Shown piece after piece: positions 16,209 to 24,286 of a stretch of DNA of 64,000 nt. The position numbers and the translations under genes were made by a program. This stretch comes from an uncultured Oscillospiraceae bacterium. Lineage in GTDB: Bacteria > Bacillota > Clostridia > Oscillospirales > Oscillospiraceae. The first letter of the stretch is position 1, and each line of letters opens with the position of its first letter. Under the pieces are notes generated by a model. The model had not been told where the DNA came from, did no database searches, and saw nothing but the letters and a program-made list of their open reading frames with translations. Location: positions 1-64,000 of the forward strand of contig CANQYW010000001.1 of the NCBI GenBank assembly GCA_947628185.1. Reading direction: 5' to 3'.

Positions 16209-17108
16209 ATGGCGAAATACAGAATAATCTCTGACGGCTCCTGCGACATCCCCAAGGCCCTCACCGACGAGCACGAGATATACGTGGTGCCCTTCTACGT
16301 CTCCACCGACGAGAAGACGTACCTCAAGGAGGACATCGAGGTCACGCGGGACGACTTCTACAAATGGATGGTGGAGCATCCTAAGAACTTCCCCAGGACC
16401 TCCACTCCCTCCACCCAGGACTACTTTGAGGCCTTTGAGGAGGCCGCCAAGGCCGGTGAGGACGTCATATGTATCTGCATAACGAGGAAGTTCAGCTCCT
16501 CCTATGACGTGGCGGTGGCTGCGAAGAAACTCCTCTTGGAGGAGTACCCCGAGCGGCGCGTGGAGGTGGTGGACTCCACCGTGGACACGGTGCTCCAGGG
16601 TATAGTCGTCTTGGAGCTCTGCCGCATAAGGGACGCCGGGTTCGACCTCGACGAGTCGCTTAAACGGCTCGGTGAGATACTGCCCACGGGGCGGATATTC
16701 TTCACCGTTGGGAATCTTGATTACCTGAGGGCCGGCGGCAGGATAGGTAAGCTCGCCGGTATGGCGGGGTCACTTCTGGGGATACGCCCCCTCATCACCT
16801 TGAAGGAGGGCGAGATCTTCCCCTCCGGCATAACGCGCTCACGCAAGAAGTCCATGGACATGGTGGGTAAACTTGCCAGTGACTACGTGAGCGGCACCTT
16901 CTCCTCCACCGGTGAGTACGTCGTGGCCATAGGCTACGGCTACGACTACGACGAGGGAGCGGTGTTCCGGGACAGGATCCACGACGCGCTGGCGGCCGTG
17001 GGCCACGATGTGGAGCTCCCCATCTTCCACATAGGCGCCGGTATAAGCGTCCACACAGGGCCCTATCCCCTGGGGTTTGGTATCGTTAAAAAAGCGCGAC
17101 TCGACTGA
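16209..17108 (+). CDS. DegV family fatty acid-binding protein (FakB-like)
   Basis: DegV/FakB proteins bind a fatty acid and present it to the FakA kinase, so that exogenous fatty acids become acyl-phosphates for phospholipid synthesis. The 299-residue protein has the family N-terminus RIISDGSCDIP, the FPRTSTPSTQDY segment near residue 60 (lipid-binding pocket), RAGGRIGK near 178 and a C-terminal IGAGISVHTGPYPLG motif. AGAGG precedes the ATG at 16209 by eight bases. No fakA gene is in the window, as is common for orphan DegV copies. Bound lipid unknown. Confidence 0.88.
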   Translation: MAKYRIISDGSCDIPKALTDEHEIYVVPFYVSTDEKTYLKEDIEVTRDDFYKWMVEHPKNFPRTSTPSTQDYFEAFEEAAKAGEDVICICITRKFSSSYDVAVAAKKLLLEEYPERRVEVVDSTVDTVLQGIVVLELCRIRDAGFDLDESLKRLGEILPTGRIFFTVGNLDYLRAGGRIGKLAGMAGSLLGIRPLITLKEGEIFPSGITRSRKKSMDMVGKLASDYVSGTFSSTGEYVVAIGYGYDYDEGAVFRDRIHDALAAVGHDVELPIFHIGAGISVHTGPYPLGFGIVKKARLD

Positions 17109-17153
17109 CCACGCGATGGGGCCGGGTCCGCGCAAAAAATAGGAGGATCTATA

Positions 17154-18038
17154 ATGGCCGCATCAAAAGTCTATTTTACAAGAAAGCTGACGCCCGAGAC
17201 GGTTGTTGAGATGTATGAGCGCCTGGGCGTCCACCTCCCGGGGAAGGTGGCAGTCAAGGTCCACTCCGGCGAGGAGGGGAACCAGAACTATCTGCACCCG
17301 GAATTCATGCGCCCGATGGTGGAGCACGTGAAGGGCACCATTGTGGAGTGCAACACCGCCTATGACGGCCAGCGCAACTACACGGACAGGCACCTCAAAC
17401 TTCTAAAGTCCCACGGCTGGTCCGAGCACTTTAACGTCGACCTGCTCGACGCCCAGGGGCCCGATGTTGCCCTCGTGAATCCCGCGGGCCGGGTGCTCAA
17501 AGTGGACCTGGTGGGGAAAAATCTCGTGAACTACGATTCCCTCCTGGTGCTCTCCCACTTCAAGGGCCACCCCATGGGCGGATTTGGCGGCGCGCTCAAG
17601 CAACTCTCCATCGGCTGCGCCTCATCCGTGGGCAAGTGCCTCATCCACTCCGGCGGCACCACTGTGGACCAGAACACCCTCTGGGAGAACTGCGCCGAAC
17701 AGGACACCTTCTGCGAGGCAATGGCCGACGCCGCAATGGCCGTGGCGGAGTTCTTCAAGGGCCGGGCCGCCTACGTCTCCATGGTCTGCAACCTCTCGGT
17801 GGACTGCGACTGCTGCGCCGTGGCGGAGGACCCCTGCATGGCGGACATAGGCATACTCTCATCCCTCGACCCCGTGGCCCTCGACAAGGCGTGCCTCGAC
17901 CTCATCTACAATTCCGACGACCCGGGGCGCGACCACCTATTGGAGCGCATAGAGTCCCGTCACGGAGGACACACCGTGGACGCCGCCGCCGCGCTGGGCT
18001 TTGGCTCGAAGGATTATGAGCTCATAGACGTGGACTAA
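17154..18038 (+). CDS. DUF362 domain protein
   Basis: This 294-residue protein shows the DUF362 pattern: VAVKVHSGEEGN near residue 35, IVECNTAYDGQRNYTDRHLKL near 64 and LSHFKGHPMGGFGGALKQLSIGCASSVGK near 130-158. The paired 4Fe-4S ferredoxin motifs present in many DUF362 proteins are not seen as CxxCxxCxxxC, although several cysteines cluster near residues 212-226 (VDCDCC, then DPC). Biochemical function is not established for the family. The gene follows the DegV gene by 45 bases without an obvious terminator and has AGGAGG upstream, so it may share that transcript. Confidence 0.8.
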   Translation: MAASKVYFTRKLTPETVVEMYERLGVHLPGKVAVKVHSGEEGNQNYLHPEFMRPMVEHVKGTIVECNTAYDGQRNYTDRHLKLLKSHGWSEHFNVDLLDAQGPDVALVNPAGRVLKVDLVGKNLVNYDSLLVLSHFKGHPMGGFGGALKQLSIGCASSVGKCLIHSGGTTVDQNTLWENCAEQDTFCEAMADAAMAVAEFFKGRAAYVSMVCNLSVDCDCCAVAEDPCMADIGILSSLDPVALDKACLDLIYNSDDPGRDHLLERIESRHGGHTVDAAAALGFGSKDYELIDVD

Positions 18039-18055
18039 AAAGAAATTATCTCCCT

Positions 18056-18092
18056 ACGCCGCGGGTCTGACGACCTGCGGCGTTATTTTTTT
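18056..18092 (+). terminator. Rho-independent terminator after the DUF362 gene
   Basis: An 11-base-pair stem with one G-T pair (ACGCCGCGGGT/ACCTGCGGCGT, six-base loop) is followed by TATTTTTTT. Confidence 0.88.
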
Positions 18093-18102
18093 CACGAACC
18101 CC

Positions 18103-18151
18103 TTGACTTGAGGGGCTTTATCTGATATCATACGCAAGGATTGTATCAGAT
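18103..18151 (+). promoter_or_regulatory. Promoter and inverted repeat before the Crp/Fnr gene
   Basis: TTGACT (18103-18108), 17 bases and TATCAT (18126-18131) form the promoter. A perfect eight-base inverted repeat ATCTGATA, N16, TATCAGAT (18120-18127, 18144-18151) brackets the -10 box and start site, a likely autoregulatory site. Confidence 0.65.
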
Positions 18152-18173
18152 GAGACAATAAAGAGGTGATACG

Positions 18174-18821
18174 ATGCTGTCGTCCAGGGAGCTCACAGTT
18201 CTCAGCGAGACCTTCCTATTTAGCGGTGTCCGAGCGGCGGAGATAGGCGCGATGCTTGAAAAAGTTGGGTTTGAGCGCCAGAGTTTTGAGCGCTCCTCTG
18301 TCATATACTCCCCTGAGGATTTCAGCAAAAAACTCGGCATAATACTCTCGGGCCGCATACTCGTTGAGAAACGCAGTTTCGTGGTGAATGAGCTGGGCTC
18401 CGGCGATCTATTCGGGGCCGCCGCGCTATTTAACGATGAGCCGAGATACGTCTCCACCCTCACCGCCAGGACTCCGGCGAAGGTGCTGTTCATAACCCAG
18501 GAGAGTGTGAAGACCCTCATCGACACCAGTCCCATCCTACGGGATAACTATCTTAGGTACCTCTCCGAGAGGATAAGGTTCCTCTCCTCAAAGGTGGACT
18601 CCCTCTCCTCCGGCAGCGGGGAGAAGAAACTCTCCTCCTTCCTCCTGGGCCTTGCGGACGGCGAGGGGCACGTGAACGTCCACTCGATAACGGAGCTGGC
18701 CTCCCGGCTCAACATGGGCCGGGCCTCCCTCTACAGGGAGCTGACGAAACTTGAGGAGCGGGGCATAATATCCCGGGACGGCAAGTCCATAACAGTGTTA
18801 AAACCGGAGCTACTGGAGTAG
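18174..18821 (+). CDS. Crp/Fnr family transcriptional regulator
   Basis: The 215-residue protein has an N-terminal cyclic-nucleotide-type beta-barrel (about residues 15-120, with GSGDLFGAAALFNDEPR), a dimer helix (125-150) and a C-terminal winged helix (about 150-210) containing SITELASRLNMGRASLYRELTKL as helix-turn-helix. There is no N-terminal cysteine cluster, so it is not an Fnr-type oxygen sensor. It lies directly before an ABC importer on the same strand (25-base gap), and its promoter has an inverted repeat. It probably controls that importer; the effector is unknown. Confidence 0.85.
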   Translation: MLSSRELTVLSETFLFSGVRAAEIGAMLEKVGFERQSFERSSVIYSPEDFSKKLGIILSGRILVEKRSFVVNELGSGDLFGAAALFNDEPRYVSTLTARTPAKVLFITQESVKTLIDTSPILRDNYLRYLSERIRFLSSKVDSLSSGSGEKKLSSFLLGLADGEGHVNVHSITELASRLNMGRASLYRELTKLEERGIISRDGKSITVLKPELLE

Positions 18822-18846
18822 CCCCGTTATAGAAAGGAAAAACCAT

Positions 18847-19821
18847 ATGAAAAAGCTCATCTTACTTCTCCTCACGCTGTCTCTGGTCCTGGGGCTCTGC
18901 TCCTGCGTCGGTGACACTAAGCCCGTTGACGTGAATATCGCCGTGCTGACCGGCCCCACCGGTGTGGGCGCCGTGGGACTCATGGAGGCCAACGACAACA
19001 ACACCACCGAAAACCACTATAACTTCACCGTCGTGGGCGCCAACGACCAGATAACCGCCGGCCTTGCCAACGGGACGCTGGACATAGCGGCAGTCGCCAC
19101 GAACCTGGCGGCGACGCTCTACGCCAAAAACCCGGGCTCCATTGAGGTGGTGGCCCTCAACACCTACGGCGTCCTCTATATCCTGGAGCGGGGCGAGAGC
19201 ATAAAATCCATCGCCGACCTCAAGGGCAAGACCGTCTACTGCGCAGGTCAGGCTGCGAACCCCGAGTACGTTCTCAAGCACATACTCACGAAGAACGGCC
19301 TCACCTATGAGGGCGACTCCCCGGACGTGGAGCTGGTGTTTGAGGCGCCCGACTCCATCAGCGCCAAGATGGCCTCCGGCGAGATAGACGTCTGCATGCT
19401 GCCTGTCCCCGCCGCCACGGGCGTGCTCATCCAGAATCAGGACGTCCGCTCCGCCATCGACCTCACTGCGGAGTGGGACGCTCTGGGTGAGGGCGGCAAG
19501 CTCACCATGGGGTGCATCGTGGTGCGCTCCGAGTTTGCCGAGGAGAACCCCAAGGCCGTTGAGTCCTTCCTCAAGGAGTACGCCGAATCCATAAGCTCCG
19601 CCACTGACGACGTTGACCACGCCGCCGAGCTCTGCGAGAAATACGGCATAGTCCCCAAGGCCGCCGTGGCGAAACGGGCCATCCCCGACTGCAACCTCTG
19701 CTGCGTCACGGGCGCCGACATGAAGTCCACCCTTGACCCCTACCTCAACGTCCTCTTTGAGGCGAACCCCGACTCTGTGGGCGGAAAGCTCCCCGATGAG
19801 AACTTCTACTACATGGGTTAA
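18847..19821 (+). CDS. ABC transporter substrate-binding lipoprotein (SsuA/NMT1-like)
   Basis: A lipoprotein signal ends in LCSC with the lipidated Cys at residue 20. The mature part is a type II periplasmic-binding fold like those of the nitrate/sulfonate/taurine or NMT1 group. It has an early GPTGVGAVGLME motif and a central IADLKGKTVYCAGQAANPEYVLKHIL stretch, equivalent to the DLKGK motif of that group. It captures a small solute outside the membrane for the permease and ATPase encoded next. The ligand is not predictable; aliphatic sulfonates, thiamine precursors and others share this fold. Confidence 0.82.
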   Translation: MKKLILLLLTLSLVLGLCSCVGDTKPVDVNIAVLTGPTGVGAVGLMEANDNNTTENHYNFTVVGANDQITAGLANGTLDIAAVATNLAATLYAKNPGSIEVVALNTYGVLYILERGESIKSIADLKGKTVYCAGQAANPEYVLKHILTKNGLTYEGDSPDVELVFEAPDSISAKMASGEIDVCMLPVPAATGVLIQNQDVRSAIDLTAEWDALGEGGKLTMGCIVVRSEFAEENPKAVESFLKEYAESISSATDDVDHAAELCEKYGIVPKAAVAKRAIPDCNLCCVTGADMKSTLDPYLNVLFEANPDSVGGKLPDENFYYMG

Positions 19822-20554
19822 ACGTCTAATAAAAGCCGCAGCCCCAGCCGTTTTTTGGCTGGGGCTTTGGCAGTTGGCGGCGCTCATTGTGGCAAAGGAG
19901 CTCTTCATCCCCGCTCCCCTCTCTGTGCTCTCAGAGCTCCGGGCCCTCGCCGTTGAGGCGGACTTCTGGCTTTTCACCCTCATGACGCTCCTGCGGATAT
20001 CACTGGGGGCCATAGGGGGCGTCGCGGCCGGTGTCATCCTCGGGTGCCTCACCTTCGTCTCTCCTGCGGCCAACGCCATCTTCGCGCCGGCGGTGAGGGT
20101 CGTCCGCGCCGCGCCTGTGGCGAGCTTTATAATACTCATCCTCCTCTGGGTGAAAACTGACTTCGTACCGGCGGTGATCTCCGGCCTCATGGTAGCGCCC
20201 ATAATGTGGGAGGGCGTCATGGCGGGCCTCGGCGCCGCGGACCCGCAGCTCCTGGAGCTGGCCAGGGCGTACCGTATGGGCCGGTGGAGGAGCGTGAAGT
20301 TCATATATCTTCCGGCGCTTCGGCCGCACCTCGCCTCCGCGGTCCTCAGTTCCCTGGGCCTCGCCTGGAAGTCCGGCGTGGCGGCGGAGGTGCTGTGCCT
20401 CCCCAAGAGGGCCGTGGGGGCGCAGCTCTATTACACCAAGCTCTATCTCGACACCCCCGGCCTCTTCGCCTGGACGGCGGTGGTCATAACCCTCTCGCTC
20501 ATCATAGAGTGCACCGCGAGGCATCTACTCAAGAGAGGAGGGGACAAGAAGTGA
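19796..20554 (+). CDS. ABC importer permease (SsuC/TauC-like)
   Basis: This 252-residue permease has about six membrane helices and the binding-protein-dependent transport motif EWARAYRMG-like sequence ELARAYRMGRWRSVKFIYLPAL (EAA loop, about residues 157-178), which contacts the ATPase. The ATG at 19796 lies 26 bases inside the lipoprotein gene; no in-frame start occurs between there and the conserved first helix, so an overlapping start is accepted. It overlaps the ATPase gene by four bases. It forms the channel of the importer. Confidence 0.83.
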   Translation: MRTSTTWVKRLIKAAAPAVFWLGLWQLAALIVAKELFIPAPLSVLSELRALAVEADFWLFTLMTLLRISLGAIGGVAAGVILGCLTFVSPAANAIFAPAVRVVRAAPVASFIILILLWVKTDFVPAVISGLMVAPIMWEGVMAGLGAADPQLLELARAYRMGRWRSVKFIYLPALRPHLASAVLSSLGLAWKSGVAAEVLCLPKRAVGAQLYYTKLYLDTPGLFAWTAVVITLSLIIECTARHLLKRGGDKK

Positions 20555-21135
20555 CGTTCGACTCCGTCTCCTTCGCCTACGGCGGAAAGGTCATATTGGA
20601 TAACTTCAGCCTGCAACTTCCCGACACCGGCGTCACAGCGCTCTCCGGCCCCTCGGGCTGCGGGAAGACGACCCTCCTTCGCCTCCTCATGGGTCTGGCA
20701 AGACCCTCCGGCGGCAGGATAACCGCCCCCTCCCCCCGGGATATCTCCATGCTCTTTCAGGAGAACCGGCTCTTTCCGGGGCTCGACGCCGCCGCGCAGA
20801 TAACATCTGTGCTCCCCAAGGGTGCGGAGGCCGGGCGGTGGCTCCGTCTCGTGGGGCTCGGGGAGGAGGCCCGCTCCCCCGTCACCTCGCTCTCCGGCGG
20901 GATGCAGCGGCGGCTCGCCCTCGCGCGGGCGCTGGCCTATGGGGAGGGGAAGGCGCTCATCATCCTCGACGAGCCCTTCGCCGGCGTGGACCCGGAGACC
21001 TCCCGGGAGATAATGGCTGGGATACGCCGCATGGGCGTGCCCGTCCTCTACTCCGCCCACGACGCGGAGTCCAAGGCCCTGGCGGACAAAGTTATGACCT
21101 TCGATGGTCCACCGCTGCGTGTCCGGGACATCTAA
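20551..21135 (+). CDS. ABC importer ATP-binding protein (SsuB/TauB-like)
   Basis: A single short ABC ATPase (194 residues) with Walker A GPSGCGKTT, Q-loop LFQENRLFPG, signature LSGGMQRRLALARAL, Walker B ALIILDEPFAGVD and switch YSAHD. The start is GTG at 20551, overlapping the permease stop (GTGA) and preceded by GAGGAGGGG; the longer open frame upstream lies in the permease gene. At 194 residues it lacks the C-terminal extension of typical SsuB proteins, but all catalytic motifs are intact. It energises the importer. Confidence 0.88.
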   Translation: MTFDSVSFAYGGKVILDNFSLQLPDTGVTALSGPSGCGKTTLLRLLMGLARPSGGRITAPSPRDISMLFQENRLFPGLDAAAQITSVLPKGAEAGRWLRLVGLGEEARSPVTSLSGGMQRRLALARALAYGEGKALIILDEPFAGVDPETSREIMAGIRRMGVPVLYSAHDAESKALADKVMTFDGPPLRVRDI

Positions 21136-21144
21136 ATGCACGAT

Positions 21145-21190
21145 AAAAGACCGTTGACTCACCGGTTTTCCGGTAAGTCAGCGGTCTTTT
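21145..21190. terminator. Bidirectional terminator between importer and ribbon-helix-helix genes
   Basis: A long imperfect stem (AAAAGACCG, TTGACT, ACCGG, then complements; TTTT loop) ends in TTTTTT on the plus strand and starts with A residues, so it can stop both converging transcripts. Confidence 0.88.
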
Positions 21191-21196
21191 TTACTA

Positions 21197-21427
21197 TTAT
21201 TTCTCCTTCTTCCGCCGCCGCACGGCCTCGGTGAGGATATACTCTATCTGTCCGTTTATGGAGCGGAAGTCCTCCTCGGCCCAGGCGGCGATCTCGCTCC
21301 AGAGCGTGGCTGAGAGCCGCAGGGGGACCTGTTTCTTCGCGGTCTCCTTGGCGCGCAGTTCCCGCTCCATCGCCTCTATACGTTCAAGGCGCTCCCGCAG
21401 AGCCGCCTCCCGCACATCAAGATCCAT
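21197..21427 (-). CDS. Ribbon-helix-helix (Arc-like) DNA-binding protein
   Basis: A charged helical N-terminus (residues 1-32, coiled-coil-like) is followed by a ribbon-helix-helix: [22 protein letters not shown] forms the beta strand and first helix, and [14 protein letters not shown] the second. The ATG at 21427 overlaps the TGA of the SPFH gene by one base (TGATG), so translation is coupled. The operon promoter has an inverted repeat that suits a dimer of this type. It probably represses its own operon; a toxin-antitoxin role has no support because the partner is an SPFH protein. Confidence 0.8.
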   Translation of the reverse strand: MDLDVREAALRERLERIEAMERELRAKETAKKQVPLRLSATLWSEIAAWAEEDFRSINGQIEYILTEAVRRRKKEK

Positions 21428-22437
21428 CAATATATACTCCCTGAATTCACGATGGGCTGGGCGTCCTTGTTGCCGCAGAGCACCACCAGCAGATTTGACA
21501 CCATGGCGGCCTTGCGCTCCTCGTCCAGCTCCACCACCTCGTCCTCGTTGAGGCGCTCAATGGCCATCTTCACCATCCCCACCGCGCCGTCAACTATCTT
21601 CTTCCGCGCCGCGATTATCGCCACGGCCTGCTGGCGCTGGAGCATGGCGGCGGCTATCTCCTCGGAGTAGGCCAAGTGCGTTATGCGGACGTCCTCGATC
21701 TCAAGGCCCGCGTCCGCCACACGTTTCTGGAGCTCGTCACGCATGGTGTCGGCAATCTCTATGGCGGAGCCCCGGAGAGTCTTCTCCTTCACGCCGTCGT
21801 CATCGTCCTCGTCGTCAAAGACGTCATAGGGATATAGGCGGGCTATGTTGCGAATGGTGGAGTCGGTCTGGATATTCAGAAACTCCACGTAGTTCTCAAC
21901 TGAGAACACCGCCCGCGTGGGGTCTGAGACGTGCCATATCACCACCGCCCCGATGATTATCGGGTTGCCCAGCACGTCGTTCACCTTCTGGCGGCGGTTA
22001 TCGAGGGTCTGGGTCTTGAGGGATATGCACTTCCCCACCCCCACGCTGATGGACTGCGTCTTGCCCTCGGAGGCCAGTTTCTTCTTGGCCTCGGCCGCCT
22101 CCTTCTGGGCCTGGTTGTAGGCGGGACTAAATGATACCGCGAAGGGGTTTACCCAGAAAAATCCGCTCTCCTTCACAGTGCCGTAGTACTTGCCAAAGAG
22201 CGTGAAGACCCGGGCCTCGTTGGGGCGCACTATCTTGAGCCCCGCCGCCATCACCAGCAGCACCACCGACCCCAGGATCACCAGCGCCTGACCCAGCACC
22301 GGCAGCGGCGCTCCACCAGCCCTCACGAAACACCATATGCCGAGAGCATCTAAGACCGGGACGCCGATGACGATCAAGAGGAGCATCAGCCCCCCGCTCA
22401 CAGGGTGAAGTACCCTCTCACTTATATTCGTCTTCAT
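21427..22437 (-). CDS. SPFH/Band 7 domain membrane protein
   Basis: Two hydrophobic segments at the N-terminus (about residues 15-38 and 45-62) anchor a Band 7 domain (about 68-250). [22 protein letters not shown] opens that domain, and a coiled-coil helix follows (about 215-290: [28 protein letters not shown]). SPFH proteins oligomerise into membrane microdomain scaffolds and often regulate proteases. The ATG at 22437 has GGAGG seven bases upstream. An acidic insert (DEDDDDG) lies near residue 188. It forms an operon with the downstream ribbon-helix-helix gene. Its specific client is unknown. Confidence 0.87.
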   Translation of the reverse strand: MKTNISERVLHPVSGGLMLLLIVIGVPVLDALGIWCFVRAGGAPLPVLGQALVILGSVVLLVMAAGLKIVRPNEARVFTLFGKYYGTVKESGFFWVNPFAVSFSPAYNQAQKEAAEAKKKLASEGKTQSISVGVGKCISLKTQTLDNRRQKVNDVLGNPIIIGAVVIWHVSDPTRAVFSVENYVEFLNIQTDSTIRNIARLYPYDVFDDEDDDDGVKEKTLRGSAIEIADTMRDELQKRVADAGLEIEDVRITHLAYSEEIAAAMLQRQQAVAIIAARKKIVDGAVGMVKMAIERLNEDEVVELDEERKAAMVSNLLVVLCGNKDAQPIVNSGSIY

Positions 22438-22463
22438 AGCGATACCTCCGTTCGCTGTTTTTT

Positions 22464-22503
22464 GTGATATCAAAATAATATCACTTAAATATCATATTGT
22501 CAA
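22464..22503 (-). promoter_or_regulatory. Promoter and operator of the SPFH operon
   Basis: On the minus strand TTGACA (22498-22503), 17 bases and TATTAT (22475-22480) form a strong promoter. GTGATAT, N7, ATATCAC (22464-22484) is a perfect inverted repeat over the -10 box, the probable target of the ribbon-helix-helix protein. Confidence 0.7.
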
Positions 22504-22543
22504 CCGCTTTTTTCACTGCCTTATTTTGCTAAACGACCCCACA

Positions 22544-22573
22544 GTATTAAATCCCGCCGCCCAGGAAATAATA
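22544..22573 (+). promoter_or_regulatory. Sigma-F (or sigma-G) type promoter of sigG
   Basis: GTATT (22544-22548), a 15-base spacer and GGAAATAATA (22564-22573) fit the forespore consensus; the -10 agrees with GGNRANANTW at all positions. In Bacillus subtilis sigG is transcribed by sigma-F. It starts about 30 bases upstream of the ribosome-binding site. Confidence 0.55.
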
Positions 22574-22612
22574 GGCTCGTTACGGAAGACAACTTCCCAG
22601 GAGGCGTTTTTC

Positions 22613-23383
22613 ATGCAAGGTAAGGTCGAGATATGCGGTATAAACACAGCAAAACTGCCGGTGCTGAAAAATGATGAGACGTTGGAACTCCTTCGCAGAG
22701 CCAGAAACGGGGACGGCGAGGCTCGGGAGAGGCTCATACAGGGGAATCTGAGGCTGGTTCTCTCGGTGATACAGAAGTTCATGAGCCGCGGTGAGAGCGC
22801 GGACGACATATTTCAGGTGGGGTGCATAGGGCTCATAAAGGCGGTGGACAATTTTAACACCGACCTGGGGGTCATGTTCAGCACATACGGCGTGCCCATG
22901 ATAGTCGGCGAGGTGCGGCGGTATCTCCGGGACAACAGCCCCGTGCGGGTGAGCCGCAGTATAAGGGACACGGCCTACAAGGTCCTCCAGATGAAGGAGA
23001 AACTCCAGAACGACACCCAGCGGGAGCCCACCGTGGACGAGATAGCCGCGGCACTTGGCATAAAGCGTGAGGACGTGGTGGTGGCCATGGACGCCGTGGT
23101 GGACCCGGTGAGCCTCTATGAGCCCATCTACAACGAGAGCGGCGACGCCGTATGCGGCATGGATCAGATAGGCGACACGAAGAACACCGACGAGAGCTGG
23201 CTTGAGCAGATAGCCCTCGGGGAGGCCATAAGCCGCCTCTCCGAGAGGGAGAAACGAATACTCTCCCTGCGGTTCTATGAGGGCAAGACCCAGATGCAGG
23301 TGGCCGCCGAGGTGGGAATAAGCCAGGCGCAGGTTTCGAGGCTCGAGAAGAATGCCATAAACCAGATAAAAAAGGACCTGTAA
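22613..23383 (+). CDS. sigG: RNA polymerase sporulation sigma factor sigma-G
   Basis: This is a 256-residue sigma-70 family factor. The N-terminus KVEICGINTAKLPVLKN is diagnostic for sigma-G. Region 2 carries GNLRLVLSVIQKF and DIFQVGCIGLIKAVDNF, and region 4 the helix-turn-helix MQVAAEVGISQAQVSRLEK. It directs late forespore transcription after engulfment. The ATG at 22613 has AGGAGG eight bases upstream; an earlier in-frame ATG lacks one. It stands alone here, away from spoIIGA-sigE, with a forespore-type promoter and a terminator. Confidence 0.95.
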   Translation: MQGKVEICGINTAKLPVLKNDETLELLRRARNGDGEARERLIQGNLRLVLSVIQKFMSRGESADDIFQVGCIGLIKAVDNFNTDLGVMFSTYGVPMIVGEVRRYLRDNSPVRVSRSIRDTAYKVLQMKEKLQNDTQREPTVDEIAAALGIKREDVVVAMDAVVDPVSLYEPIYNESGDAVCGMDQIGDTKNTDESWLEQIALGEAISRLSEREKRILSLRFYEGKTQMQVAAEVGISQAQVSRLEKNAINQIKKDL

Positions 23384-23387
23384 ATTA

Positions 23388-23422
23388 GGGCCGCGGCATT
23401 GACTCAAAATCTGCCGCGGCCC
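23388..23422. terminator. Bidirectional terminator after sigG
   Basis: An 11-base-pair GC-rich stem (GGGCCGCGGCA with its complement, 13-base loop) lies between converging genes, with an AT-rich tail. Confidence 0.7.
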
Positions 23423-23442
23423 ATGTGCGTATATTATTTTAT

Positions 23443-24138
23443 TTATCCCACTACTTTCCCCAGGACCCGCAGTTCATCCCCCTCGCCTATCGGTATCGGC
23501 GGGTACTTGGGGTTCAGGGACACAAGGCAGTTCCCGGCCTTGTCAAATAGTTTGCAGTAGGCGTCCCCGTTTAGAAGGAATATACCGATCTCCCGGTCCT
23601 CAAGCGTGGGCTGAGGTTTTATGTAAACCACCTGCCTGTCCACAAACCGGGGCACCATGCTGTCCCCCGTTATCCTGACGGCGTAGGTGGCGGAGAGCGG
23701 GGCCGTGTCGTCCACGTCCAGAAGCTCGTAGCTGGCGCTGTCAAGGAATTGTCCCGTCCCGGCGGAGACCGGCAGGTCGTAGAGGGGTATGGACCGGAGG
23801 GCCCTGTGTACCCTGGGAACATCCGAGAACTCCTCGTCCCCCTCCAAAAGGCGCACGTACTCCGCCACCCGGCGGCGGCCGAGACTGTTGAGCCTATCCC
23901 GTTTCGCCGGGAGTCCGCAAAACACGTCCAGAACGTCCCGGACATTATATAGCTCGCAGAGGGCGATGAACTGCCTGGCGCTGGGCTGGGTGTCCCCCCG
24001 CTCCCACTTCGACACGGCCTTCTGTGTGGCTGAGAGGCCCCGGTCCGTCAAAAATTCCGCCGCCCCCGCCTGGGATATGCCCCGGCTCTTCCTCAGTTCC
24101 CGGAGTTTTTCCCCTAAGTTGTATGTGAGATGAGTCAT
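23443..24138 (-). CDS. XRE/S24 repressor (LexA/CI-like, self-cleaving type)
   Basis: This 231-residue protein has an N-terminal XRE helix-turn-helix (about residues 6-65: LGEKLRELRKSRGISQAGAAEFL, QKAVSKWERGDTQPS). Its C-terminal S24 peptidase domain (about 130-231) carries the catalytic serine in GDSMVPRF and a lysine in YCKLF. An Ala-Gly pair (VSAGTG) precedes the domain as a possible self-cleavage site. The ATG at 24138 follows GGGTGG. It diverges from the dinB polymerase gene across 148 bases that carry both promoters and repeated GGAGTAT elements. A damage-induced switch for dinB is likely; a phage origin is less likely as no phage genes are near. Confidence 0.83.
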   Translation of the reverse strand: MTHLTYNLGEKLRELRKSRGISQAGAAEFLTDRGLSATQKAVSKWERGDTQPSARQFIALCELYNVRDVLDVFCGLPAKRDRLNSLGRRRVAEYVRLLEGDEEFSDVPRVHRALRSIPLYDLPVSAGTGQFLDSASYELLDVDDTAPLSATYAVRITGDSMVPRFVDRQVVYIKPQPTLEDREIGIFLLNGDAYCKLFDKAGNCLVSLNPKYPPIPIGEGDELRVLGKVVG

Positions 24139-24164
24139 ACGCACCACCCATTGTGTTTTGATAT

Positions 24165-24193
24165 ATAATACCACAGTTTTACGCCTATTGCAA
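24165..24193 (-). promoter_or_regulatory. Sigma-A promoter of the S24 repressor gene
   Basis: On the minus strand TTGCAA (24188-24193), 17 bases and TATTAT (24165-24170) sit about 25 bases before the start codon. Confidence 0.65.
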
Positions 24194-24218
24194 GTATTAT
24201 TCCAAGGCTAATCCCTTA

Positions 24219-24264
24219 TTAGGAGTATTTACATATTGATTTTCTCCTGTTGGGAGTATATAAT
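24219..24264 (+). promoter_or_regulatory. dinB promoter with repeated GGAGTAT elements
   Basis: TTGATT (24236-24241), 17 bases and TATAAT (24259-24264) form the dinB promoter. TTAGGAGTATTTA (24219-24231) and TTGGGAGTATATA (24250-24262) are near-identical direct repeats flanking or overlapping it, and CTCC, N5, GGAG lies in the spacer. These are candidate repressor sites. Confidence 0.55.
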
Positions 24265-24286
24265 AGTCTCACAGGGAGGTGAGCGC

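Noticed and set aside
18862..20406. 514-codon minus-strand frame across the ABC importer
   Set aside because: It overlaps two well-supported genes and has no recognisable domain.
21197..22437. Toxin-antitoxin pair for the ribbon-helix-helix and SPFH genes
   Set aside because: The partner is a long SPFH membrane protein with no toxin features.
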